Below the pieces are notes generated by a model. The model saw only the letters and a list, made by a program, of their open reading frames with translations, was not told where the DNA came from and made no database searches. Both the position numbers and the translations under genes were made by a program. Shown here one piece after another: positions 54,600 through 64,000 of a DNA stretch of 64,000 nt (positions are counted from its first letter, which is position 1; each line of letters begins with the position of its first letter). Origin of the DNA: Porites lobata (lineage: Eukaryota; Cnidaria; Anthozoa; Scleractinia; Poritidae); NCBI GenBank assembly GCA_942486035.1, contig CALNXK010000003.1, positions 2,246,001-2,310,000 on the forward strand. Reading direction: 5' to 3'.

Positions 54600-55655
54600 A
54601 GTGTTGAACTAGAACAGAATAATCCAGAATTATAATTTTAAACATCAATTGCTACTGATATAATTATTAAGTTTTCTTACCTGTCTGGAGTCTCTTCCAC
54701 TGATGTCAATGATCTGGGCGCCAAACAAACGCGCGCGGTACATATTTCCCGCCACAAATAATTAAAAGCACTTTCATGAGACGGTGATCAAAATGCAAAA
54801 GCAAAATAGGAAAGCCGGCGCCAAATTGCTAGAGGCTAGCGATCGTTTGTTGGGCGGCGTGTGATAGAGTGAAACTGACAAAATATCGAGAAATCTGAAC
54901 AGAATCTTTTTGTAATACATTATCAAAAATTATGTGAAATACATCATCAGAGAACACGTGCGAAAAAAATAATTTCGGCTCGATATTTTTTCTCGGTATT
55001 TTTCATCGATAAAAAACCGAAACATTAAAAATCACGACTTACCATCAATTACTATGCTAAACAAAGCTAAACTTACCAAAGTCGATAACCAAGTAAGGAT
55101 TTCCTACAGAAATAATTTGCCACTCTCGTTTAGCAGTGTAGTGGTCGAACTTGACGTAGGTTAAAACTGATTCGTTTTGCCGGCATCTTCCCGTTAAATT
55201 AAAGTAGATTTAACACTTGCCAGGAGTAATTAGAAATCTAGCCATTTTCCTCATAGCTTCGCAAATGCAACCAGCGTTATGCAGTAAAGCGACAGAAACT
55301 TTAGCGAAATATTCACACGCGACAGTCGCGACAACCTCAGTAAATCTAACAAATGAAACAAGATGCTGAGAGAAAAAAAGGGCTTCATTGATTGTTTCCG
55401 GCAGGCGGTGACAAGTAATGTACGAGATTAGAAGACCTCCTGGTCAGAATTTTTTTTGTAGCCTAAGCCCGTCAATGTGCGGAAATAAATCACATTCTTT
55501 CGACCGTGTTAGGTTTTATTTTGATTCGTTTGATCTGAGTTCAATTGGTTCGATATTATAATCGAAGTAATGGAAAACTCGTGCGAAAACTGAATCTGAT
55601 GGAATGAGTTCGAATGTGTTCGATTACTTCGTTTAACATCGATAATCAATAGAAC
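54600..55655. other. No gene recognised
   Basis: AT-rich intergenic DNA with no supported exon or clear repeat ends. Confidence 0.5.
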
Positions 55656-55656
55656 T

Positions 55657-56323
55657 TAGGCCCGGTTCAAACGCCGACCTTTTCCGTGCCGAGTGAGCCG
55701 AACCTAATTCGAATGAAGGCCGACCACTTATTTAGACCGGCTGAATTGACTCCGACGCCGATCTTAATTCCAGCCGTACTAAATTCCAAAGGAGAAAAAT
55801 ATTCATTTCGGTCAAACTGCCAACAAAATACTTGATAACAACTTATTCATTTGGTTCGGTACATGAAAAGGTCGGCGTCTGAATCAACTGCCGTTCCAAA
55901 GTCGATCCAAAGTCGAAATTCCCGGCCGGGCTAGGAACTTTTCATGTACAGTATTAGGTTGGGCTCATAAAACGTTCACACGCGCGCCGTACTTTTCATA
56001 AGCTGAACCTAATTCGAAGTAAGGCCGACCCAAATAACTTACACCGGCTGAATGACCTGTATTCATTAAAAAGCCGATTCAAAAGATGAAAAGTATTCAT
56101 TTCGGTCAAACTGCTTACAAAAAACGTTATAATAATCTATGCATTAGGTTCGGTACATGAAAAGTTCGGCGTCTGAATCAAAGCCGTTCCTAAGTCGCTC
56201 CAAAGGCGAAATTCCCGGCCGGACTAGGCGAAAAGAGCACCTGAGCCGTTTCAACTTGAAGCAGGCGTACCAATTTACTACAAACGCCGAACTTTTCATG
56301 TTCGGCAACCGGAACCGGGCCTA
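55657..56323. mobile_element. MITE, 667 bp, with internal tandem duplication
   Basis: TAGGCCCGGTTCAAACGCCG and CCGGAACCGGGCCTA bound it. The interior holds two copies of a block of about 310 bp: GAACCTAATTCGAA, ATTCATTTCGGTCAAACTGC, GGTTCGGTACATGAAAAG and AAATTCCCGGCCGG each occur twice, in order. Confidence 0.85.
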
Positions 56324-56848
56324 AAGAAAAAGTGTCGTTCGATTATGTACGTGATGCTCAATCTGTGGACTGCTTTCAAGAACTACAGAATCTCGCAAAC
56401 TCGAACCCTTAAGGGAAACGAAACAAAAGTTAGATCAAGTTAATGAGAATTAGCGGGATTTCGAGATCGATACTAGGGAAAAAGTTCATTGAAAATACAG
56501 CCAAAAGCGGCGATTGAGTAGATTTCATAACGCCGAGTTCTATTGTAGTAGTTATCGAACATTTGATCGAAAATAATTACAATCCTCCTCTGAGAAGCTG
56601 TAAATATAATGAAGAAAGTGCTTAAACCTCACAAATTACCTTTTGATTTGTTTTTTCCTTCGACTCCTGGGAATTAGCGACAACTAGAAGTGAACTTCTT
56701 TGTTGTTCCGGGTTGTTCCGGGTTCTTTGTTGTTCCGTTGTTCTTTCCCGGGTAAGGACAAAATATGGGTAGGCCACGTGGTGGGCCATTGTATAGGCCA
56801 TGGCAGTGTGAGGGTGGTCAATTTTTTTTTCCATATTTAAAACATAGG

Positions 56849-56958
56849 GAACCCACGCTCTTATTCGTAAACTGCAAATGGAAATTAAATAAGAGGTTGA
56901 ATTTTACCATTTTTATTTTAATTTCCATTTGCAATTTACAAATAAGAGCGTGGGTTCT
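56849..56958. mobile_element. Short hairpin MITE, 110 bp
   Basis: GAACCCACGCTCTTATT and AATAAGAGCGTGGGTTC are the tips; GCAAATGGAAATTAAA pairs with TTTAATTTCCATTTGC inside. Confidence 0.9.
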
Positions 56959-56974
56959 AGAATGCCTCGGGGGT

Positions 56975-57290
56975 TATATTTTTCAAAGGCCCTTTTTGAG
57001 GGGCTTATTTTTGGAGGGGCTTATCTTCGGAGGGGCTTATCTACGGAGGGAAATTTCCGTTTCAAAATCGATTGGGCTAACTTATACTAGGAAGGAAATT
57101 TACCGTTTTTGCTTTGTTTTACTTTGTATTTGAAGACAATTTCCAAGTACAAGCCTCAGGGGGGTTGTGCTTATATTTGGAGGGGCGATTTGACGGAGGG
57201 TTTTTTTTCGTTACGAGTTTGGGGGGCTTATATTTGGAGGGGCTTGTACATGGAGGGGCTTATTTTCGGAATTTTACGGTATATCATAAT
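56975..57290. repeat. GGGGCTTATTTTGGA short-period repeat
   Basis: GGAGGGGCTTAT words recur about every 15-25 bp across the block, ending CGGAATTTTACGGTA. Open frames here are artefacts of the repeat. Confidence 0.75.
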
Positions 57291-57299
57291 AAAAGATGC

Positions 57300-58039
57300 C
57301 AAGAATTCCTCTCCAACAATAAATGAGTTATTGCTGTCGCGCGCGTGTCATGAAGTAAGAGGTTGTTCGCGGTCTAGTTTTTAGGCAATTGTTACAAAGA
57401 CGCCAAAAAAAATGGAATGCTACGGAATTTTTCAGATTAAAAAACAAAAAAGCAAAACAAAAACAAACCAAACCGCGCGACCTGAAGAGTCAGGGTACGC
57501 TCTTCTGGTCAGCGGTCTTTAATAGCGGAGCTCCAGGGGCGGCGTTTCGCGCCGCGCGTGGGCAGAACCCCATAGCTAAGGAAATGTCGTAATCTACCCA
57601 TCCGAGAAAATTTCGTAATCACGTGACCGTACACCGAGCGAGCGAGCGACCGTCCGTCCGCACCACAGGCATACCCATGTAAAATAACTCAATCAAGAGG
57701 TATGGGAACCCAAATGCAACTCCAAGTTTTATTTGGAAAGAAATCACATGGCCGCCCGGACGTTTAGAGAGAAAAAAGTCGTGTCTTTTTCGGCATTATT
57801 TTTTTTTATGTTTACACTAACGTGGATAACAGAGAAAGAGCTAGAGCGAGTTACTGAACTCAAAGGAGACGAATTTCATAGGAAGAAAAACATGGAAATT
57901 CAAAGCGGCGGTGAGAAAGTGAGAAATGCTAGTGGCCAGCAAGGTGAAAATGAGCGGCAGTAAAAAATAAAAGCGAACATGAACACAGGAAACAAAATAT
58001 TGGGTAAGCACATGCGACAATTCCTCCATAAAAATATTG
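57300..58039. other. No gene recognised
   Basis: An open frame at 57733-57963 (basic/acidic, GEKVRNASGQQ) lacks splice or family support. Confidence 0.4.
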
Positions 58040-58256
58040 TGTAACTAGGAAGTTTGACGTTTTAGTCGTACAAAACAGCGTTGTAGTAATGCAAAACAAC
58101 GGCAAGGGAAAGACAAAAAAGCGTGCTGCATGTGCAAATTTGTTTTTTGCTAATTAGAAGAAAAAGTGTGCTGCACACACAATTTGTTTTGTTGCTAAAT
58201 AGATCTATTGGTCTTGAAGCCATTTTCATTGTCGTCCCCGTTTAGCATTACACGAT
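58040..58256. mobile_element. Partial MITE of the 369-bp family
   Basis: AAAAAAGCGTGCTGCATGTGC and TTTGTTTTTTGCTAATTAGA correspond to the inner blocks of the 28041 copy. The tips are eroded. Confidence 0.65.
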
Positions 58257-59680
58257 TTAATTTTTTCTTGTTTACACGTATTATTAACCAGAGCTTGGCT
58301 TTTAGCCCTGGCTAAATCTATATATTACCTACTTGCCCTTTTGCAAGCACAAAGTAACGGAGAAGATAATGTTCAAGTAACATTTTTCATTCTCTTATGA
58401 ATTTTGAAAATTATTAATAAAAAGAACAGACTAAAATACTACGATTTGTTTACATGCCAGTACAACGTTAGTGCTTTGGGGTTGAAGTTAACGCAATTAA
58501 TGTCCTCAGTGAGGCAGTAGACTCACAGTTCCCCGGGACGTAAGGAGTTAAGTAAAACAACCGGCCATGGCAATTTAGAACCACAAGTAACAGAAAGGAA
58601 GCATTTTATTCGTCTGTCACCTTTAGTTGATCGACTGAAAACCAAACCAGTAAAATTTTAGTTCTAAATGAAAATTTCAACTGTATTTTATTCTAACGGG
58701 TCTTTCCAAACTTTAATAAAAAGTGCAAAACATTGCAACAGGAACGAGCTACTTTTTCCTTTGCAGCTTGCCGTCACGTGACCTGTATCATGAAAAATTT
58801 ACATAATTTAGTGAAGCAATTCAAAGCAAAATTACAAATTAATTTTATAAATCACTCAAGCGTGTTAAGGGATGGCCTGGCTTGAGCCTAACATGCATAA
58901 TACCTTGAGATGATCAAAACTTTGTGAAAAGTTACTAGAAAACGTCTAAAATTTGCAGCCTTAGACAAATCGGTAACCTTGATTTTCTTATTACGCAAGA
59001 AACCAGATATTTGTGTCACGTGACACATTAAGGTCAAGTCCAGAAAAGAAAAGAAAAGAAATCAAATAGGGCATTTCTCTTATTGTATCAATGTTCGTCG
59101 CGTGAAATGCGGTTGACATTCATTTTCTCCAGGGCTAGCTCCGGGCCTTTAGGATGATTTTCGATCAGAAGGTACGAGGAGAAGGGTGAATCTTTCGACC
59201 TTTTTGCTGCAAAGTTTGAAAGCGGAGCGATGCAATGTTCGGGGAAAAAATCGCTCCGGCGCTGGAACCCTTTCAAAATAAGGATTCCTCCCTTGTCCTT
59301 CCATTATAAGGAACAATAAACGGTGAACTCAAAATCGTTCAAAATCGCTCAAAAAACAGCTTTTGAGGCAAAAAGAGGACAACATATCGCAGGTAAGGTA
59401 ATTCAACGTTTATTTAACATTGATTTATATACATACTTAGTGATGTATCGCTATTGGTGAAGCAAACGGTAAATCCAGTACATATACAATAAAATTAGTA
59501 GTAATCGGAGCTTAGGAGAGTGCGTTCGATGTGCTTGTTAGGCGTACAGCTGGCAGTTTGATCATGGTATATTTTAAACGTAAGGACTGCTTACAGCGAA
59601 ACCTCTATTTAAACTGTGTATCATTACTGGAAAAAGTCTTGAAGGCTAGTGATATCGCATGGTTCGTCTCAACAAGTGCA
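58257..59680. other. No gene recognised
   Basis: There are no supported genes. AAAGAAAAGAAAAG simple repeats lie near 59045. Confidence 0.4.
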
Positions 59681-59779
59681 GTAATTTGTCGAGTTGTTGA
59701 TTTCAGTGAGTGGAGCTCCTGCGGGTTGTTTATTAGTTTAGCTTAACTACAGAATACAGTGCCACTTCTCTTTATTGCT

Positions 59780-60245
59780 GAGTGGCTCGTTGGCTCGCCA
59801 GTCGATTCAAAGTATATCATTCATCCGAATAAATAACATAGACCTAAAATGTTCGTTTGTCCGATGCCCAAAATATCAAATGAAATGGCGCCGCCGAGCT
59901 TCACATCTCGGTAGATTAACTTTGTGGCACAACGGACGCCGAGCTACACAATTCGGCAGCTTTATTTTGTAAAGTGAGGCAAAATGTATGCTAGCCTCAA
60001 AGCGAGGCAAATGTGTGTCGACACAAATGCCATCTCAGGACACCCAACAGAAATTAGGAGTTGCGTTCTCGTACCTCGAACGTAATTAGCAATCTAACTT
60101 ACCTCTATCACGTTACTTTTGAAATTGTAAGAGCTTGTTAGTTAGTATTTTAATAACTTAGTGTCCCGGCAATTGTAACTTTTGATCTGTATTTTTTCGA
60201 ATGAATAAAAACATTGACATTATTATTATTATTATTATTATTATT
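59780..60245 (+). mobile_element. LINE 3' end with (ATT)n tail
   Basis: A non-coding body ends GAATGAATAAAAACATTGAC followed by (ATT)n at about 60217-60245, the typical 3' terminus of a cnidarian LINE. Confidence 0.55.
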
Positions 60246-60453
60246 AGTTTGAATTATTATTTTAAATAGTTTTTATTTTTTTTATTAACTTTTTGATGCT
60301 TTTTATAATTGTTATTAGTAGTCTTTAGATAGTCATTTTACGACAATTTTCTTTCGTACACAAGAAGAATGTACATAGGGTATATATTTTAATATTTCAT
60401 ATTCTTGAATCTGTAAATAGTCTATTTTTTTTGAATCTATGAATAAAGTTTTG

Positions 60454-60485
<32 letters not shown>
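60246..60485 (+). mobile_element. Second retroelement 3' end with (ATT)n tail
   Basis: TGAATCTATGAATAAAGTTT is followed by (ATT)n at about 60455-60485. It abuts the previous tail, suggesting insertion of one copy into, or next to, the microsatellite tail of another. Confidence 0.55.
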
Positions 60486-60489
<4 letters not shown>

Positions 60490-60499
60490 ATTAATACTG

Positions 60500-60932
60500 C
60501 CTAGGATTTTTCTTTTTTTGAGGACGGCTAAAATTTCCAAATGACCGTTTCATTCATGTACAATTTTCGAATCTTATCATATGTATTCCCTACGATTTTC
60601 TGAAGTTTAATTTTCACAATTTACTTCCCAAGGTAGGCTATTTATCGTAGAAAAAAAGGGAACCTAAAATATTCGGATTCAAAAATGTGGTGGCATTAAG
60701 AATCAGAAAATGTTTCACTTTAGAAATACGTCAAATTTTATCCAAATTTTTCGGGAAAATAATACTCAAGCCCTTGTAGGGATAAGACCTCAAGTTCCCC
60801 TAGGATTACAGAACAGATACAAATTTTATAGCGCGGCTTAGAATGTATAGATATCTAAAAGTACTCTGCTGGATAGCCTAAAAAGTGTTTTCAATGTATT
60901 TAGGAGGAAACCATCGTTGGGTGCCCTTGAGA
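60500..60932. mobile_element. hAT-type MITE, left-truncated
   Basis: The right end GATCGTTGGGTGCCC-like sequence (plus strand CATCGTTGGGTGCCCTTG) and the inner GAGGAAACCATCG, GACCGTTTCATTCATGTACA and CCCTACGATTTTCTGAAG blocks are the reverse complement of the 22868-23276 copy. The left tip is missing. Confidence 0.75.
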
Positions 60933-60939
60933 TAGGGAA

Positions 60940-62550
60940 CTGAACAGCCATATTTTCCACTCCCATGAGGCTTTAATTGAATTTTGTGCTCTTGCGCTCC
61001 CTCGAAGAAATAGGGAACTTAAGCACCACACGTTCTTTATTCACTACGGCATGGCTGGCCGCGCAGAACTGGAAAAGGGACGCGGTTTGCGTGCCAAATG
61101 CAAATCATTAATCAAAACGACGTGAAAACGAACGCCGACAGAATAATTCAGAAACATGATTTCAGACGAAGAATTTCTACTTTTGTATGACAAATACTCT
61201 TCGAGAACCCAGAATTTGAACCCCTGATTTCAACCGGAGAACTCGCGTTTTAAAGTCCGTGACCGCAGCTCAAGAACGTCTTGACATGCGCAGTGGTTGT
61301 CATGCTGTAAAAATACTTCCGGTTGGCGTCCGTGGTACCAAGAACATCTGGTGCTTAAGTTCCCTAATAACGCCCAACAACCAACCTTTGATGGCTGCCG
61401 TCCGGACGAAACACGTAACGATGGTCTTTCGAATCGAGTTACCACTCCCGTTCACAAATGTTCTCCCAAAGACAATATGCATATCGTCAGTGTAATCAGG
61501 CTGTTTAATGATCTTTGTAACATGCATGGTCATTTTTTCTTCCTATTTGGTTCTTTTTAACAGAAGTTTTCGGCTTTGATTCCAGGAACCAAGATCATTA
61601 GAGGGTAAATCTTCTGGGTCCTGTGGCTGATCACCCGAAATGATGATGAAAATCTCGCGCTCTGTGTATAGCAAACCAATAAAGGTCAGACGATGAGACC
61701 ATTAGTCAAAACTTCATTAGAAAATTAGAGATTTTCTTTAACTCTTGCCTTCTGCTACTGCCATACAGATGTGATGAAAAAGCAATCTTTGTTGACCCGT
61801 GACTTGTAATGGCGCGAAATTATATACCACGCCGCCACCCACCCCTAGCTAGGATGATGTGCAGATAATTGTAAAATCATAAATACATTATTTACAACTG
61901 GGAACCTATAATTCATTTAATCTAAAATTAAAAGATCGGCAGCATAAGTATTATGAGAAATTATCAATAGGCTTTACTTTTGTTTTGGAAAATTGACCAT
62001 CGCACACCATGGCCTACACCACGGTTCACCCGATGGCCTAAGGCCATGGCCTATCCCATATTTTATCTTTACCCGCAAAGAACGTTAGTTGGGAAAAGAG
62101 ACTGAAATCACAGAAGTAGCTGGCTTAAATAGGCAGAAGGACTTCCCTGAGTTTTCCACACGATTCTGTAATGCCCTTGGGGGCTACATGAATATCAGCG
62201 TTTGGTGCAGGCACTCGAAGTTACACTGTAACAGTGAAAATAACTTACAGGTGTTTGACTGAAATAAACTCCAGGTATTACGGACTCTCGCAAATGAAGA
62301 CACTAACCCAAGGTCCCTACAGTGTCCCCTGTAAAGGGAGTTGACTGCATAAGCATTTGTGATTCAGGATTTTAAAATGAAAGTTCGCTTTGTACGGAGA
62401 AAGTAATAAAGCCGTCTAATAGACTGAATTATTATGATGGAAAAGGTTACAGCCTTTGAATACAAAATGTACTGACTTCATCATCAGTGAAAAAGTCTTG
62501 TGACTACTATTCACTTGAGAGTTAGGATGTCGGCAAGAAGCCGCCTTGGA
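60940..62550. other. No gene recognised
   Basis: Frames around 61230-61560 overlap on both strands without splice signals or family signature. CCATGGCCTA words recur near 62000-62045. Confidence 0.4.
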
Positions 62551-62552
62551 TG

Positions 62553-62766
62553 TAGACTGTTCACAGTCCCCTATTTTTCTGTGAGATAGTCGAGATGTAG
62601 CGCGTCCCACCATTAATGGCGGCCATCTTGATTTTTTAATGTACTGAGGGGGCAGGCGTCGGGTATTATAAGTAGTTTTTCAGCACTCATGCAAGATGGC
62701 AGCCCGTAACGCAAAGCGCTCGATCTCGACGATCTTACAGGAAAATAGGGGACTGTGAACAGTCTA
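62553..62766. mobile_element. MITE, 214 bp, TIR TAGACTGTTCACAGTCC
   Basis: TAGACTGTTCACAGTCCCCT and AGGGGACTGTGAACAGTCTA are perfect ends; complementarity continues imperfectly for about 70 bp (AGATGGCAGCCC inside right, GGCGGCCATCTTG inside left). Confidence 0.9.
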
Positions 62767-62768
62767 CC

Positions 62769-62866
62769 TTAGCCTGCGTGGCAGGTGTTAAAAGGGGAAG
62801 GGGGAATTTGGGCGCGCGAGAGCGCGTGGGGCGCCCGAGGGCGAACGCCTGCCACTCAGGCTAAGT
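62769..62866. mobile_element. Short GC-rich MITE, 98 bp
   Basis: TTAGCCTGCGTGGCAGGTG and CGCCTGCCACTCAGGCTAA are inverted ends around a GCGCGCGAGAGCGCGTGGGGCG core. It lies 3 bp from the previous MITE. Confidence 0.85.
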
Positions 62867-63101
62867 CTGACCTTGGATACTTCCGTGCAATCTCGCCTGC
62901 TGGGCGGGGCGAACACCGCGGCAAAACGTCTACGCATGCGTCAGGTTAAGCATTTCCGGTCTCTTTTTCAGTCACACTTTCCAGTCGGATCAAAGTCTCC
63001 CACGCGCTCTCGGCTTCATTCTGCGTGCAGGTTGTGGCTCAGTTGTTCTGCTTCATGCTGCTCGTGTTTTTGACTATTTTGTAGTTATTGAAATTGCTTT
63101 T

Positions 63102-63155
63102 ATGGATAACCAGGCACAGATCACTGAAACAATTAGTCGATTAGATTCAGAAAAG
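63102..63155 (+). CDS. Candidate first coding exon
   Basis: ATG at 63102 encodes MDNQAQITETISRLDSEK and meets a consensus donor AAAAG|GTAAGA at 63156, giving 18 complete codons. The upstream 140 bp is pyrimidine-rich and could be the 5' UTR. The rest of the gene would lie to the right, beyond or near the window end. The family is not recognised. Confidence 0.4.
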
Positions 63156-63207
63156 GTAAGATGATAATAACTCAGTGTGTAATTTTGGCTAGAGCGTCAG
63201 GTAAAGT

Positions 63208-63308
63208 GTACCCTGCCAGCAGAGTCGCGTCGATCTTTCCTAGATAAGTCGGGAAAGAGGGTCCCGACTTATCTAGGAAGATCGAAGGAGAGTCTGTTCA
63301 CAGGGTAG
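63208..63308. mobile_element. Hairpin MITE, 101 bp
   Basis: TACCCTG and CAGGGTA are the tips; CTAGATAAGTCGGGA and TCCCGACTTATCTAG form a perfect central stem around AAGAGGG. It lies in the intron after the candidate exon. Confidence 0.9.
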
Positions 63309-63859
63309 GTAAACTGATTTTCATTCACGAAAACAAAGTTTTTGACTGTTATTTTCCGCTTAACCTGGCTGAAACTAAGATATAAAAAGGTATCATTGCA
63401 ATCTTGTGTATTGTAGTTCTAATTTTCAGTTCTTCAGTTTCTCAGTCTTCATGTCTTAAAGCCGATTCGAGCTTTATTTGGAAAACGACAACACACAATC
63501 GCTTTGTACTTTTATTTACCAGTGAGTTTTACCGTGTTTTAAAACGAAACTCTTCTGAGTTGATTGCCATGAAATATAAGCTTAATTATACTGTTGAGGC
63601 TGGCAGCAAGTTGACAACTCTATCTATTTTTTTCATTCTCAGAATCAGAGAGCGAAAGCTGGTTCGATGGCTTTTAGAAGTCGAAATTTTCATGCCATGT
63701 ATTTAGCAGCTGGAAGTTTCGTGTTTGCATGAGATGCAGCCGAGCCGCACAGTCTGAAATTATTGAAGTCTTCAACCAAAGAACAACCATGTAAAAGAAT
63801 TAAATAGGCATTTTGTGAATGAAAGTCATTTATGCATCAGTCAAATCCACCTACGCCCA

Positions 63860-64000
63860 GGCCCCCCCCCCCGGGCTGACCCCCGGGAATTAGCATTTTT
63901 TTTGCCTTGGATGGCAAATTCCCGGGAGTGGGGACTCTTGAGCTGGCAAATCCCCCGGGGTGGGGAAGAAAAAAGAGGGCAAATGCCCCGTCCTCCGTCA
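63860..64000. repeat. CCCGGGAATT/GGCAAAT repeat block, window edge
   Basis: CCCCCGGG, GGCAAATTCCCGGG and GGCAAATCCCCCGGGG words recur, with a poly-C tract. The block runs off the window. Confidence 0.7.

Noticed and set aside
56765..57384. Several overlapping open frames
   Set aside because: They are produced by the GGGGCTTAT short-period repeat and a hairpin MITE, with Gly/Leu-rich repeated peptides.

Overview
The window is nuclear DNA of an animal, most likely an anthozoan cnidarian and probably a stony coral. The basis is interrupted genes with consensus GT-AG introns, very dense miniature inverted-repeat elements, Gypsy, LINE and Crypton-like remnants of kinds I know from coral genomes, and a dispersed repeat at about 15.74-16.23 kb that I recall from coral assemblies. 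The organism call is inference from family memory. There are no operons, CRISPR arrays, rRNA genes or convincing functional tRNA genes.

Layout. 1.0-3.3 kb: a satellite of about 160-bp monomers arranged in a higher-order A-B-X-C pattern. 4.6-15.3 kb, plus strand: the main gene, eleven phase-compatible exons encoding five or more leucine-rich repeats (one per 72/75-bp exon), a cysteine-rich GCC2/GCC3-like stalk and a multipass membrane domain; its first exons were not found. 15.7-20.4 kb: nested repeats, a hAT-type MITE with an 8-bp target duplication, and a LINE fragment. 21.2-23.6 kb, minus strand: the last two exons of an unrecognised gene. 24-36 kb: repeats, a wrecked reverse transcriptase element, and a Crypton-related DUF3504 pseudogene. 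36-47.3 kb: MULE-like MITEs (one carrying an apparent gene first exon), plus a minus-strand transposase-like gene whose 5.2-kb intron holds a decayed Gypsy retrotransposon that itself hosts nested MITEs. 48.4-51.7 kb: hairpin elements and a protein kinase-like gene split by a 530-bp fold-back element. 53-57 kb: a perfect 49-bp palindrome with two octamer motifs, a 66-bp minisatellite and several MITEs. 57-64 kb: mostly repeats, with a possible first coding exon at 63.10 kb.

The genes do not form a pathway. The only clearly intact, host-like product is the LRR membrane protein. The two minus-strand genes are plausible because their introns close in frame. The kinase is a recent pseudogene or a disrupted allele. 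The most informative structures are target-site duplications and nesting, which give a relative insertion history. All exon calls rest on splice consensus and reading-phase agreement seen by eye; no transcript evidence or database search was available.
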